DNA of 64,000 bases from Deltaproteobacteria bacterium (GCA_029858505.1 JAOUEW010000003.1:1-64000), one strand, 5' to 3'. Counted from the first letter of the stretch, positions 1 to 9,035 are shown. Program-made: numbers and translations. Notes: a model not told the origin generated them from the sequence alone.

Positions 1-138
1 CCTCACACACCACTACAATCCTGTGCGCTCCTGTAAATTCAACCCTAAACAGGGCCTTTTACCGGGTGCCTTGCGGTAATTAACAACGGTACAGACACTA
101 AAAACAAAACGCAAGGGGGAAAGTAAAAGAATATGAAA

Positions 139-540
139 TTATTTCACCCTCTTTAAATTGTGCTCTCGGATGGCCAACTCCAGGGCCGCCAGAAAGAAGT
201 CCTTGGGCAGTTCCACCACGTGTTTTTCTTTCCCCAACAGCCAGCGAATTTCTTCCCGGCTTTTTCCATGCCCCACCACCTCATCAAAATCATACCACTC
301 AAAATGGTAGAGGTACTGCAGGCGGCTCACCCGGATCTCTTCGTCGCCATCCAACAAACGGGCATGGAACCGGCCGCTGTCTTTTTCTTTGTGCCCCAAG
401 GCTCCGCTGTCTAAGTAAATCCGGAAGTCTTTTTTCCCCCAGATAAAATGAACCATATACACCTGACCACGGTGCCAACTTTCAAAAATGGAGTAGTTTT
501 CCGTTCCCAGGGAATAGGATTTCAACGAAAGAGCTTCCAT
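139..540 (-). CDS. Hypothetical protein, 133 aa
   Basis: I do not recognise the family. The product is a soluble, charged protein rich in Trp, Tyr, His and Glu/Asp, with no signal peptide or membrane segment; its C-terminal half looks helical. The frame stays open much further upstream, but that part is antisense-frame shadow of the membrane gene at 627-1457. The ATG at 540 is the first sensible start. A weak GGA lies about 10 bases ahead of it. It follows the membrane gene on the same strand by 86 bases, so the two are probably co-transcribed. The function is unknown. Confidence 0.6.
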   Translation of the reverse strand: MEALSLKSYSLGTENYSIFESWHRGQVYMVHFIWGKKDFRIYLDSGALGHKEKDSGRFHARLLDGDEEIRVSRLQYLYHFEWYDFDEVVGHGKSREEIRWLLGKEKHVVELPKDFFLAALELAIREHNLKRVK

Positions 541-626
541 AGGTTTATTCCAATAGAAAAGGTTAAAAGGGTCATCGGAGATGTATTGAATACCATGGAG
601 CAGCGGGGAGGGAAAGCCGAGAAACC

Positions 627-1457
627 CTAACGAGCGGGCTTCACCATCAACAGCCCCGCTGCCAGCCAGCCAAACACCATCATGCTTACAAAAATTTCCG
701 TAAAATGGGCCATACGGAGCTGGTCCGGAAACACTCCGTTTTTCACCAGCAGACCCGCATCTATCACCATGGTGAGCACCAAAGCCACCCCCAGGCGGGC
801 CTCCCAGGGTTTCCCCCGGAAATCCCGAAGAATGACCCACACCAGAGCCGCCCATCCCAACCCGCGCATCAGTTGAAACGGCAACGCCCACTCTGGGATG
901 CGCAGGTTTCCATACACCTGATTGAAGGCGTCCCCTCCCAGTGGAATGGCAATGTAATATCCCGCCAATACGTAACACAAAAAATACACCACGCTGGTCA
1001 GCGCCATTCTCCCCACCAGGGATTTTCCCTCTCGAGGGGAAACGGTTTGATGGGGGGTTTCCTCCGGCTTGCGGAAAGCCAGGCCCATAAACAAACCAAC
1101 CATCCCCCCAAACACGGTGGCATGCCAAGCGATGATTCCCACCTGCCATCCGGTGATCACCGGATTCCACACAGACAGAAACATCCAGGTCTCAAGTTGA
1201 GTCAACACGGTTCCAATTCCCACATAGACCCCCGCCACCAGCACCCCCAACCGCCAACCCCGGAGCGGGGTGTGCCCCAACCACCAAGCCAGGGCGATCC
1301 CATGCCCCAGAGCCATCAGCAGCAACCCGCCCACGTCTGGTTTTTCAGGCCGGGGAAATATCTCCGCCACCAACTGATTGGTGGGGTTCAACACCGCCGC
1401 CAGCAGCACCAGCAGCGATGAAATCATCCAATATTTGCAAAACAGGGGAAGTGACAT
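627..1457 (-). CDS. Multi-pass membrane protein of unknown function, 276 aa
   Basis: About seven hydrophobic segments run through the whole protein, beginning directly after a short N-terminus (MSLPLFCKYW) and ending in a short basic tail (MVKPAR). A charged cytoplasmic-type loop (RKPEETPHQTVSPREGKS) sits near residues 130-150. The start at 1457 is chosen because AGAGG lies 8 bases upstream; an upstream alternative at 1520 would add 21 residues. It diverges from the hydrolase gene at 1560, leaving about 100 bases for two promoters. I do not recognise the family. Transport or envelope roles are possible but unsupported. Confidence 0.75.
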   Translation of the reverse strand: MSLPLFCKYWMISSLLVLLAAVLNPTNQLVAEIFPRPEKPDVGGLLLMALGHGIALAWWLGHTPLRGWRLGVLVAGVYVGIGTVLTQLETWMFLSVWNPVITGWQVGIIAWHATVFGGMVGLFMGLAFRKPEETPHQTVSPREGKSLVGRMALTSVVYFLCYVLAGYYIAIPLGGDAFNQVYGNLRIPEWALPFQLMRGLGWAALVWVILRDFRGKPWEARLGVALVLTMVIDAGLLVKNGVFPDQLRMAHFTEIFVSMMVFGWLAAGLLMVKPAR

Positions 1458-1559
1458 GGGAAAACCTCTAGGCAATTGAATGTTAATAACGAACTCGAAA
1501 AAGGCGCGTGCCAGGATCAACCCGTGAGTTTGTTCATATATTCATGATATACTATCGTC

Positions 1560-2420
1560 ATGACCGCGACAATTTACAAACCCGATTCGGTGATTTCCCC
1601 CCACCCCAGAGTAACCCGGCTGCTGGGGCAAAATCCCTCTCCCTTTACCGGTGCGGGCACAAATACTTGGTTGGCAGGAGAAAAAACCCCTGTGCTGATA
1701 GACACGGGCTCCGGCTATGCCTCTTACACGGCCCTGCTGGATGAATCCCTATCCTCCAGGGGGGAGGAGCGCCCAAGCCAATGCCTCCTGACCCACGGCC
1801 ACCCCGATCACTCCGGTGGGGTGGCCGTATTGGCCCGGCGGTTTCCTGGGTTGGCATTCCGCAAAATGCCCTGGGTCAAGGTCGATGAAAAAATCGAGAT
1901 CCCCTTCCAACCCATGGCTGATGGAGACCGGATAGAGGTGGAGGGCGGCTTGACTCTGCGTGCCGTTCACACCCCGGGCCATTCCCCGGACCACCTGTGT
2001 TTTCTGTGGGAAGAAGAACACATTCTGTTCACCGGAGACTTGGTATTGGGGGCTGGCACCACATTCATCCCCAGAGAAACCGGCAACATGGGAGAATACA
2101 TGGCCTCCCTGGAGCAGGTGTTGCGCCTGAACCCCCGCCGGATCTTCCCTGGCCATGGCCCGGTGATTGAATCCCCCCAGCCCGCGGTGGAGCAGCTGCT
2201 CAACCACCGCCGAGAGCGAGAAGCCCAAATCTTGGCCTGCATAGCCAAAAGCACCCACACACCACCCACCGTGGAGAACATCGCCACCGAAGTGTACAAA
2301 GGTTACTCCCCTGCCCTGGGCCCCTTAATCATGGAAACCGTGGGAGCCCATGTGGATAAACTGCTGGCGGAGGGCCGGGTATTCGCCCTCCCCGAAGGCC
2401 CCCCCAGATACCATATTTAA
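1560..2420 (+). CDS. Metallo-beta-lactamase-fold hydrolase (LACTB2/glyoxalase II-like), 286 aa
   Basis: The product is a cytoplasmic metal-dependent hydrolase. The metal-binding motif THGHPDHSGG lies near residue 80, followed by HTPGHSPDH (about 137-145), the FTGDLVLG aspartate motif and the late GHGPVI histidine motif. Together these make the complete two-metal site of the superfamily. The C-terminal 80 residues resemble the winged-helix-like tail of human LACTB2-type proteins. Length and order match LACTB2/RNase-type hydrolases, so a thioester or phosphodiester substrate is possible; the substrate cannot be told from sequence. The stop is 3 bases before folP, so the two are likely one transcript. 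Confidence 0.85.
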   Translation: MTATIYKPDSVISPHPRVTRLLGQNPSPFTGAGTNTWLAGEKTPVLIDTGSGYASYTALLDESLSSRGEERPSQCLLTHGHPDHSGGVAVLARRFPGLAFRKMPWVKVDEKIEIPFQPMADGDRIEVEGGLTLRAVHTPGHSPDHLCFLWEEEHILFTGDLVLGAGTTFIPRETGNMGEYMASLEQVLRLNPRRIFPGHGPVIESPQPAVEQLLNHRREREAQILACIAKSTHTPPTVENIATEVYKGYSPALGPLIMETVGAHVDKLLAEGRVFALPEGPPRYHI

Positions 2421-2423
2421 CGG

Positions 2424-3356
2424 ATGACCCAAGCGCCAATCTCCAATTTCTCCTCTCGCCCTCTCCCTTTCAAGCCCTCCACGCCATGGCAGGTGGGCCC
2501 AAGTCCGTGGACATTCCAAGAACCGATGGTTATGGGTGTGCTGAACGTGACTCCGGATAGTTTCTCGGATGGGGGCCGTTGGCCGACCCCCGACCAAGCC
2601 GTGGCCAGAGCATTGGCCATGGCCAGGGAAGGTGCCCAAGTGGTGGATGTGGGAGGGGCCTCCTCACGCCCCGGAGCGGTGATTGTCCCCCCAGAGAAAG
2701 AAATCCAGCGGTCTGTGCCGGTTGTGAGGGCACTCACTCGCCGTTTATCGGAGCAAGATTTATCGGTGGCGGTCTCCATCGACACCTCTCAGGTGGAGGT
2801 GGCGAAGGCCGCCCTGGAAGCCGGAGCCACGGTCATCAACGATGTCAGCGGCTTGGCGGACCCAGCCATGGCCCGCTTGGCGGCAGCCCATCAAGCGGTG
2901 CTGGTGCTCTGTCACAATGGGTTGAATCACCCCCTGCCAGAGGGGCTTGTTCCAGAAGATACCGTGGAATACCTGGTGGGTTGGTTGGGCCAACGGGCAG
3001 AGCAAGCGAGGCAACTGGGTGCCCACCTGTTGGTGATCGACCCAGGATTCGGATTCGGCAAAACCATAGAGCAGAACCTGGCTATCATCACTGGTTTGCG
3101 GCAGTTCAGCCGTTTGGGGTGGCCCGTGCTGGTGGGGGCCTCTCGCAAGGGCAGCCTGGGAAAACTTTTGCTTCGCTCTGGGCTGCCAGACCCCGGCCCC
3201 CAGGGACGCCTGGGGGCCTCACTGGCCATGGCACTGGCCGCGGCGGAAAGGGGAGCCGCCATTTTGCGCGTTCATGATGTGGCGGCCACCTGCCAAGCCC
3301 TGGCGTTGGCCAACCTTCTTTCTTTGCCGCCTACCTCACCGCCTCGGCTCTTTTAA
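2424..3356 (+). CDS. folP: Dihydropteroate synthase
   Basis: The enzyme joins para-aminobenzoate to dihydropterin pyrophosphate in folate synthesis. The two family signatures are present: MGVLNVTPDSFSDGG near residues 35-50 and the IDPGFGFGKT region near 208-217. The late substrate-loop motif GASRKGSLGKL is also present, as is the Asp-Val-Ser-Gly segment (INDVSG). At 310 aa it is somewhat longer than the usual 280, mostly because of a Pro-rich N-terminal extension of about 25 residues, so the true start could be later than 2424. It follows the hydrolase gene after 3 bases. No folate partner such as folK or glmM is adjacent. Confidence 0.95.
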   Translation: MTQAPISNFSSRPLPFKPSTPWQVGPSPWTFQEPMVMGVLNVTPDSFSDGGRWPTPDQAVARALAMAREGAQVVDVGGASSRPGAVIVPPEKEIQRSVPVVRALTRRLSEQDLSVAVSIDTSQVEVAKAALEAGATVINDVSGLADPAMARLAAAHQAVLVLCHNGLNHPLPEGLVPEDTVEYLVGWLGQRAEQARQLGAHLLVIDPGFGFGKTIEQNLAIITGLRQFSRLGWPVLVGASRKGSLGKLLLRSGLPDPGPQGRLGASLAMALAAAERGAAILRVHDVAATCQALALANLLSLPPTSPPRLF

Positions 3357-3368
3357 TTCCCACCCAGA

Positions 3369-3528
3369 AACAGGTAACCTGCAAAAGACAGGTTTGGGAA
3401 TGGGGGTCGAAGTCCCCCCATTCCCTCCCCTTCCCCATTGCTCCATGCTCCCTAGGCTATACTTCCCAAGGATAGGGGGCCGGATGGAGGACGGGGAATA
3501 GGAAAATAGAAAATTTGCAGAGGCCTCG
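3369..3528. repeat. Probable degenerate copy of the dispersed palindromic element
   Basis: The region between folP and gcvT holds a hairpin GAATGGGGGTCGAAGTCCCC near 3398-3417 and a right end TTTGCAGAGGCCTCG at 3514-3528. The right end is the complement of the element end seen at 40681-40706. The left end (AACAGGTAACCTGCAAAAGA) is poorly conserved. It is assigned by resemblance to the better copies at 5630, 18825, 29802, 40618 and 59742. Confidence 0.4.
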
Positions 3529-3561
3529 GAATCCCTTTTTTTTCCAAAGGACATCACGTCA

Positions 3562-4653
3562 ATGAAAAAACTACCATTGCACGAATGGCATGTGGCCCAC
3601 GGCGGTAAAATGGGTGAGTTTGCCGGGCATGAGATGCCCTTGTATTACTCCAAACCCTTAGAGGAACACCAGCAGGTTCGATCCCGTGGAGGGCTGTTCG
3701 ACATTACCCACATGGGGCAATTTCAGTTAACCGGAGAAAAGGCCGGAGACATGCTGGCCCACGCGCTGCCGAACGACGTACTCGGCATGACCGACGGCCA
3801 GGCCCTGTATTCCCCCCTGTGCAAACCAGACGGTGGCGTGCTGGACGACCTGATTATCTACCGCCAGGGAAAAGACCGGTTTTTCATCATCGTGAACGGA
3901 GACACCCTGGAAAAAGATTTGGCCTGGCTGACCGGCCTGGCAGGCATGTTTAACTGCCAGCTAGACAACCTTACCCCCCAGCGCTGCCTGTTCGCCGTGC
4001 AGGGGCCCCAGGTATTTTCCTTGTTGGCCCCCCACCTGGGGGTGAACCCCGCTTCTCTGGGGTACTTTCGTTTCGCCGAGACCACCCTGTTCGGGCAGCT
4101 GGTGTTTTTGGCCCGCACGGGCTACACGGGAGAACCTGGCGTGGAAATCAGCCTGAACCGAGACGGGGCCCAACAGGTGTGGGAAAGCATGGCCACAACC
4201 CTGACCCTGCCCCCCATTGGCCTCGTGGCCCGTGATACCCTGCGGCTGGAAGCCGCCTTACCCCTCTATGGCCACGAATTGGATGAATCCCACACCCCCT
4301 GGGAGTCTGGCATCGGCTGGACAGTGAAACTGGGGAAAACACCCCCGTTTATCGGGCAAGAATCCCTCACCGAGCAGCTTGCCAAAGGGGCCCTGGAACA
4401 ACTGGCGGGATTGGAAATCATGGGGCGGGGCATTCCCCGGGCGGGGTACCCAGTACTGGCCAGCGGCAAGCCAGTGGGGGTGGTAACATCTGGGGGGCAC
4501 GCCCCCACCTTAGACAAACCCATTGCCCTGGCCCGGATCAGCGCCGAATGGGCCGCGGTGGGCCAGGAAGTTCAGGTGGAAATCCGAGGAAAACCGGTGG
4601 AAGCCCGGGTGGTACGGCTGCCCTTTTATAAAAACCCGGCCATCCGAAAGTAA
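3562..4653 (+). CDS. gcvT: Glycine cleavage system T protein (aminomethyltransferase)
   Basis: It transfers the methylene group from the aminomethyl-lipoyl arm of GcvH to tetrahydrofolate, releasing ammonia. Family landmarks are HEWHVAHGGKMGEFAGHEMP at the N-terminus, FDITHMGQ near residue 48, the ARTGYTGEPG segment near 187, and RLEAALPLYGHELDE near 230-245. The 363-residue length is typical. An ATG starts at 3562 with AAAGGA about 12 bases upstream. It is alone: gcvH and gcvP are not next to it. A YgfZ-like folate-binding protein is the main alternative, but the LYGHELDE region and C-terminal barrel favour GcvT. Confidence 0.9.
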   Translation: MKKLPLHEWHVAHGGKMGEFAGHEMPLYYSKPLEEHQQVRSRGGLFDITHMGQFQLTGEKAGDMLAHALPNDVLGMTDGQALYSPLCKPDGGVLDDLIIYRQGKDRFFIIVNGDTLEKDLAWLTGLAGMFNCQLDNLTPQRCLFAVQGPQVFSLLAPHLGVNPASLGYFRFAETTLFGQLVFLARTGYTGEPGVEISLNRDGAQQVWESMATTLTLPPIGLVARDTLRLEAALPLYGHELDESHTPWESGIGWTVKLGKTPPFIGQESLTEQLAKGALEQLAGLEIMGRGIPRAGYPVLASGKPVGVVTSGGHAPTLDKPIALARISAEWAAVGQEVQVEIRGKPVEARVVRLPFYKNPAIRK

Positions 4654-4772
4654 TCCAGGCCCTCTCCATCCCCTACTTTTTGAACGATGGGATGGTAGGC
4701 GGGAGGGTAGCCAAGGGATGGAGGGCAGGGGAAATAGAACAAAACAGAAGGAACAAACCCAAAAACACCAAG

Positions 4773-5465
4773 TTACAAATAAATCACCACGTCTACCCCA
4801 ACCAGGGTTAATTCTTTTTCCGTCATGGGCTCCACCGCCTGGGCCCCAGGCACCATGGTGGCCGCCTTTGCAGCAGCCTGCACAAAACCCGGCCGATAGC
4901 GGATGACATCATGCCGGTCGGCCTTGGGCATGCGAGAGATGTAAGCCACCCTCACCTGCTTATGAAGCAGCTTTTCCAGCCGCTTGTTTTGCAGGTCGCC
5001 CAACAAAATGGCCACCTTGCGGCTTTGAGTTTCTTTTCCTGGGCGGTGCATAATCGCGAAGCGAACCTCCCCAGGATTGATCTCCACGGGCACTGGCGCC
5101 AAGACCAATGGCCCCAAACTTTCCTTCGGCTGTTCGGCCTGGGGAGGGGTTTCGGGGAGGGGCATTTCCAGGGTAGGGTCGCTGCCGGGGCCGATTTGCT
5201 CGGTGGGCCGTTGTTCCGGTGGAATTTCCTCCGGCAGGGCTTCCGGTTTCAGCACCCCCTGCTCAATTTTAAATTCCTTGGTTCGCCACCAGCGGGACTC
5301 TTCATCCTCCTGGGCCGCCTGGGAGGCACGGGTAGGCAGCAACAACAGCCCCAGCCCGACCATCAGACCCATCCCCTTGAAAAACCAAGTGGTTTTTCTG
5401 CTGTTGATGTGGGGGGTTCCCCTGGAATTTCCAGGGGGGCTATGGTGTGAATGGAACGGGTTCAT
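4773..5465 (-). CDS. Exported protein with C-terminal LytR_C-like domain, 230 aa
   Basis: An N-terminal hydrophobic stretch (MGLMVGLGLLLLPTRASQA) looks like a signal peptide or membrane anchor. It is preceded by about 30 polar residues if the ATG at 5465 is used; the internal Met of that stretch is an alternative start. A Pro/Glu-rich linker (about residues 70-130) follows. The last 100 residues resemble the LytR_C fold: EVRFAIMH for strand 1, a helical pair, VRVAYISRM, a HDVIRYRPGF motif, and a final VGVDVVIYL strand. LytR_C domains are linked to cell-wall enzymes, but here the catalytic LCP domain is absent. The cellular role is unknown. Confidence 0.7.
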   Translation of the reverse strand: MNPFHSHHSPPGNSRGTPHINSRKTTWFFKGMGLMVGLGLLLLPTRASQAAQEDEESRWWRTKEFKIEQGVLKPEALPEEIPPEQRPTEQIGPGSDPTLEMPLPETPPQAEQPKESLGPLVLAPVPVEINPGEVRFAIMHRPGKETQSRKVAILLGDLQNKRLEKLLHKQVRVAYISRMPKADRHDVIRYRPGFVQAAAKAATMVPGAQAVEPMTEKELTLVGVDVVIYL

Positions 5466-5629
5466 GATGTAATAATACCTCAATCCGTTGAGGTTTGTAT
5501 CCACCTGGGTGGTGCGCCTGAAAGCCCACGAAACCGGGGCAATCCTAGGCGCTGGTGAAACTTCTTCGTACAGTAATAATGCAACATACGGGCCGGAACA
5601 CCTCTGACCGCTAACTTTTAAAGTCAAAG

Positions 5630-5726
5630 CGAGACCTCTGCATTACCCAGGTGCATTACCCAGGTGCATTACCCAGGTTTTGCCCTGAGCAGGGGGATGG
5701 GAAAGCATCGGTTACGCAAATGTCTC
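5630..5726. repeat. Dispersed palindromic element, copy with 13-bp tandem triplication
   Basis: The left end CGAGACCTCTGCATTACCC starts at 5630. The right end GGTTACGCAAATGTCTC at 5710-5726 is its imperfect reverse complement. Inside, the 13-base unit GCATTACCCAGGT occurs three times in tandem from 5640 to 5678, so the left end is amplified. Further in are the conserved GGTTTTGCC and GGGGGATGGGAAA blocks. It lies between the divergent exported-protein gene and lysA, so it could affect lysA expression. Confidence 0.8.
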
Positions 5727-5765
5727 AACATTTTTCACACAGCTTTTAACACACTGGAATGGCCC

Positions 5766-7022
5766 ATGGACACAGAAAACAACCTATTGATGCTGGGCGG
5801 CACCTCGGCCGAAGAACTGGCCAGCCAATTCGGCACGCCTTTGTACGTGTACGAGGAAGATGTCATCCGCCGCCAATGCCGCACCCTGCGCCATGCCTTC
5901 CGGGAATTAGACCCGGAAATCCATTACGCCATGAAGGCCAACTTTAACCCCGCCATACTGAAAATCATCCTTCAAGAGGGCCTGGGTATCGACGCCGTGT
6001 CGGCCCTGGAGGTGAGAATGGCCCTGGACATTGGTTTTGCCCCAGACATGATCCTGTTCACCGGAAACAATGCGGCCTGGGAGGAAGTGGCGTTTTGTCT
6101 GGTGCGGGGGGTGCCGGTGAACGTGGGCAGCCTGGAAGAACTGGCCCGCTATGGCAAAATGAACCCCGGCGGGGTGGTGTCTATCCGGGTGAACCCCGAC
6201 GTGGGGGCAGGGCATCATCATCACGTCATCACCGGCGGGCCCCGCTCCAAGTTCGGCATTCATTATTCCGAGGTAGACCAAGCCGTAAGCCTGTTGGCCA
6301 AACACAACTTAACCCTGGCGGGTCTGCACAGCCATATCGGCACCGGCATTTTGAAACCAGGGCAAATGCTGAAGGCCATGGAGATCATTCTGGAGCAGGC
6401 CGCTCGCTTTCCGGAGATTTCCTTTGTCGATTTTGGGGGTGGGTTTGGAATTCCCTATCGGGAGGAAGAAGAACCCCTGGACTTGGAGGAACTGGGCCAG
6501 AAGATGTCGCGCCGGTTCCGCGCGTTTCAGCAGGATCAAGGCCGGGAAGTGCGCATGAAACTGGAGCCGGGGCGATTTTTGGTGGCCCAGTCGGGCACCC
6601 TGCTCACCCGGGTCACCAACCTGCACCATACCCCCGAATTTCGATTCGTCGGAACCGATTCCGGGATGAACCACCTGATCCGGCCAGCCCTGTACGGGGC
6701 CTATCACCGGGTGGTGAACGCCACCCGCACCACCGGAAAGAAAGAAGATGTGGTCGTGGCTGGCAACATCTGCGAATCGGGGGATGTGTTCACCCAGGGA
6801 AAATCGGGGATAGAGGCCAGACCCCTCACCGCTCCCCAGGTGGGAGATCTGCTGGCCGTGCTAGACGCGGGGGCTTATGGAATGGCCCTGGCGTCTCACT
6901 ACAATTTACGGCCCAGGCCAGCGGAAGTGATGGTTAGCCGGGGAGAGGCCCGGTTGATCCGCCGCCGGGAGACCTATGAGGAACTGACGCGAGACTTTAT
7001 CGGGTTTGAGCCGGGCCGTTAG
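5766..7022 (+). CDS. lysA: Diaminopimelate decarboxylase
   Basis: This PLP enzyme decarboxylates meso-diaminopimelate to lysine. HYAMKANF carries the PLP-binding Lys57. The HSHIGTG segment, the Gly-rich phosphate loop GGGFGIPY and CESGDVF (Cys of the partner active site) follow in the expected order. The 418 aa from ATG 5766 match the family; an in-frame start at 5664 would read through the repeat element and is rejected. No aspartate-pathway partner (dapF, dapA) is adjacent. An ornithine/arginine decarboxylase of the same fold is less likely given the length and motifs. The stop overlaps the convergent stop of the next gene by 4 bases. Confidence 0.93.
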   Translation: MDTENNLLMLGGTSAEELASQFGTPLYVYEEDVIRRQCRTLRHAFRELDPEIHYAMKANFNPAILKIILQEGLGIDAVSALEVRMALDIGFAPDMILFTGNNAAWEEVAFCLVRGVPVNVGSLEELARYGKMNPGGVVSIRVNPDVGAGHHHHVITGGPRSKFGIHYSEVDQAVSLLAKHNLTLAGLHSHIGTGILKPGQMLKAMEIILEQAARFPEISFVDFGGGFGIPYREEEEPLDLEELGQKMSRRFRAFQQDQGREVRMKLEPGRFLVAQSGTLLTRVTNLHHTPEFRFVGTDSGMNHLIRPALYGAYHRVVNATRTTGKKEDVVVAGNICESGDVFTQGKSGIEARPLTAPQVGDLLAVLDAGAYGMALASHYNLRPRPAEVMVSRGEARLIRRRETYEELTRDFIGFEPGR

Positions 7023-8002
7023 TGATGAAATACCCTGGGCTTGAACTCCTCCAGGGGTTCCTCGGCAGAGGGCAGCCCCTGACTCTTGGGGGGGTGGGGC
7101 TGTTGCCCCAGGCTGTCCAGCATAGACTGCACCCCGTGGAAGGGATCCCCTGGTTTCAGGCCACCTGGGGCTGCTGGTTTGGCCCCAGGTTTGCCCATGG
7201 GGTGAGCAACCGGGCGGGTAACCGGATGGGATGTTGGGTTGGATGACGCTTGGGCTGCCGGGCGGGCCGAAGGTTGAGCCGTAGGAGCGGCATTTTTAGA
7301 GTCGTTGCTCATCATGTGCAGGATGGTCTTCAGCCCCACGGCCTGGGGGCTGCCCCGGTGACCATACAGCGCCCCTAACTGGTGGTTCCAACCCGTCAAC
7401 GTGCGGGCCAAACTGCGGCCCGTGCGGTAATAGTACACCAGCATTTCCTGGGGGTCGTCGGTACGCTTTGGCTGGGGGGGAATGTTTTCCTCGTGGTCCA
7501 CGGCAAATTCGGGATACACCGTGGAAAACTGCGTGAGGCGGCTTTGGATGGTTTCTACGATGGCTTGGTAGAACACCAATTTGGTGGCCAGGCTAATCCG
7601 CCGCATGTCGGTCAACTCCCCAAAGGGGGAAAAATCGGTGCGGATGAGCAGAATGCTGCGGCTGTTCACGTCTCCCCGCACGGTGGAGGTGCGTTCCAAC
7701 CCTTGAATCATGGCCACTTCCCCAAACATTTCACCGGGGGCCATGTGCGATACCGGGTAGGGAGAGTTGTTGTCGGGGAACACCGCTAGGTTGCCCATCA
7801 GCAGAAAATATATGGCGTTGTCGAAATCGCCCTTGCGAATCACCACTTCTCCTGGCGCCACCCGCTGCAACACCGAGTTGTCTACGATAAACTTAATTTG
7901 TTCCGGGTCGCGGCTGAGCACCTTGCGGAAAAACGGAATGCCTTGCAGCACGGGTTGAAGCGCGAACAAGGGCACCCGAGGAAGTTTGAGAAATTTTTCC
8001 AT
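7019..8002 (-). CDS. Cyclic-nucleotide-binding-domain protein CNB1, 327 aa
   Basis: A CNB (CAP_ED) domain spans about residues 20-135. The phosphate-binding cassette reads FGEVAMIQGLERTSTVRG (FGE at 93-95, Arg104), keeping the glycine-glutamate and arginine that hold the nucleotide phosphate. Next is a helical domain of about 100 residues (FYQAIVETI..., VDHEENIPP..., MLVYYYRTGRSLA) that I cannot name, and then a low-complexity Pro/Ala/Lys tail. There is no HTH, kinase or channel domain. The start at 8002 has GGAG 7 bases upstream. CNB2 lies just upstream on the same strand and is clearly paralogous. It is likely a soluble cNMP-responsive adaptor; the function is unknown. Confidence 0.8.
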   Translation of the reverse strand: MEKFLKLPRVPLFALQPVLQGIPFFRKVLSRDPEQIKFIVDNSVLQRVAPGEVVIRKGDFDNAIYFLLMGNLAVFPDNNSPYPVSHMAPGEMFGEVAMIQGLERTSTVRGDVNSRSILLIRTDFSPFGELTDMRRISLATKLVFYQAIVETIQSRLTQFSTVYPEFAVDHEENIPPQPKRTDDPQEMLVYYYRTGRSLARTLTGWNHQLGALYGHRGSPQAVGLKTILHMMSNDSKNAAPTAQPSARPAAQASSNPTSHPVTRPVAHPMGKPGAKPAAPGGLKPGDPFHGVQSMLDSLGQQPHPPKSQGLPSAEEPLEEFKPRVFHH

Positions 8003-8249
8003 GGTGTTTCTCCGGTCTTCCGTTTTCTTAGCGAGCAATGGCTTTGCCTACACCATCTAAGAATCCGGCTTTGGAATTCATCCGTTTCCAGGTTTGAATT
8101 TCGTTTGGAGGTCTTTCATCAGGGAAGCCTCGCTTTGATCTTTACACTCTGTCAGACAGCTTAGCACACTTTCCCTTTTTATTCCAGTTAGCCTCCATCC
8201 ACATGGGGCATTCCCCCCGGGTGTGGTTTCACCCGGGGATTGGCCAGTT

Positions 8250-9035
8250 TCACGCATGCTTGGCCGCCAGCCCAGTGGCCACCGCACTTTTGCGCATGTG
8301 CATGGCCAGCCTTAAGCGAGACTGCCGCTCAGTTTCTTGATCGAGCATGGTGAGCAGGGTGTTTAGCCCCATGTCGTGGGGGCTGCCCCGGCGGCCGAAC
8401 AGGTCTCCCAATTGGTCGTTCCAGCGGGCCAGTACCTGGGCCAGCCGCTGGCCAGTGCGGTAATGGTACACCAGCATCTCCTTGGCATCGGATGCGTTTT
8501 GCGGAAGGGGCGGCAGGGCAATGTCATGATCCACGGCAAATTCCGGGTACATTTCACAAAAGCGGTCCAGGCGGTGGCGAATGGTTTCAACGATGGCCTG
8601 GTAGAACACCATCTTGGTGGCCAGGCTGATCCGCCGCATGTCGTTTAACTCTCCAAACGGAGAGAAGTCCGTCCGAATCAGCACGATTCGGCGGCTGTTC
8701 AGGTCGCCCCGCACCGTGGTGGTTCGCTCCAGCCGTTGAATCATGGCCATCTCGCCAAACATTTCGTCTGGGTTAATCTTGGCCACGGGCATCACCGAGT
8801 CGTTGTCTGGATAGACCGCCAAAAATCCCATCACCAAGAAGTAGATCGAGTTGTCCAGCTCTCCCTTCTTGATCACCGTTTCCCCCGGCTGAATTTCTTG
8901 CAGCACAGAGTTTTCCACAATGTAGCGGATTTGATCCGGGTCGCGGCTGAGCACCTTGCGAAAGAAGGGGATGGTTTGCAGCACCGGCTGCAACACGAAC
9001 ATCGGTACTTTGGAAAGTTTTAACATCTTGTCCAT
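8250..9035 (-). CDS. Cyclic-nucleotide-binding-domain protein CNB2, 261 aa
   Basis: It is a close paralogue of CNB1 over its first 230 residues, starting MDKMLKLSKVPMFVLQP. The phosphate-binding cassette FGEMAMIQRLERTTTVRG is intact. The shared helical domain follows (FYQAIVETIRHRL, AVDHDIALPP, MLVYHYRTGQRLA), but the long Pro/Ala tail of CNB1 is missing. AGGAG lies about 7 bases before the ATG at 9035. CNB1 begins 247 bases downstream on the same strand, so the pair is a tandem duplication that may be co-transcribed. The promoter should lie in the AT-rich spacer shared with chemoreceptor 1. Confidence 0.8.
   Translation of the reverse strand: MDKMLKLSKVPMFVLQPVLQTIPFFRKVLSRDPDQIRYIVENSVLQEIQPGETVIKKGELDNSIYFLVMGFLAVYPDNDSVMPVAKINPDEMFGEMAMIQRLERTTTVRGDLNSRRIVLIRTDFSPFGELNDMRRISLATKMVFYQAIVETIRHRLDRFCEMYPEFAVDHDIALPPLPQNASDAKEMLVYHYRTGQRLAQVLARWNDQLGDLFGRRGSPHDMGLNTLLTMLDQETERQSRLRLAMHMRKSAVATGLAAKHA

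Noticed and set aside
541-1170. N-terminal two-thirds of a 343-codon minus-strand open frame
   Set aside because: It is antisense-frame shadow of the membrane protein gene at 627-1457; only the part from ATG 540 downward is plausible coding sequence.
5640-5678. Three direct 13-base repeats as a CRISPR remnant
   Set aside because: The units have no spacers and are simple tandem copies of the element end.
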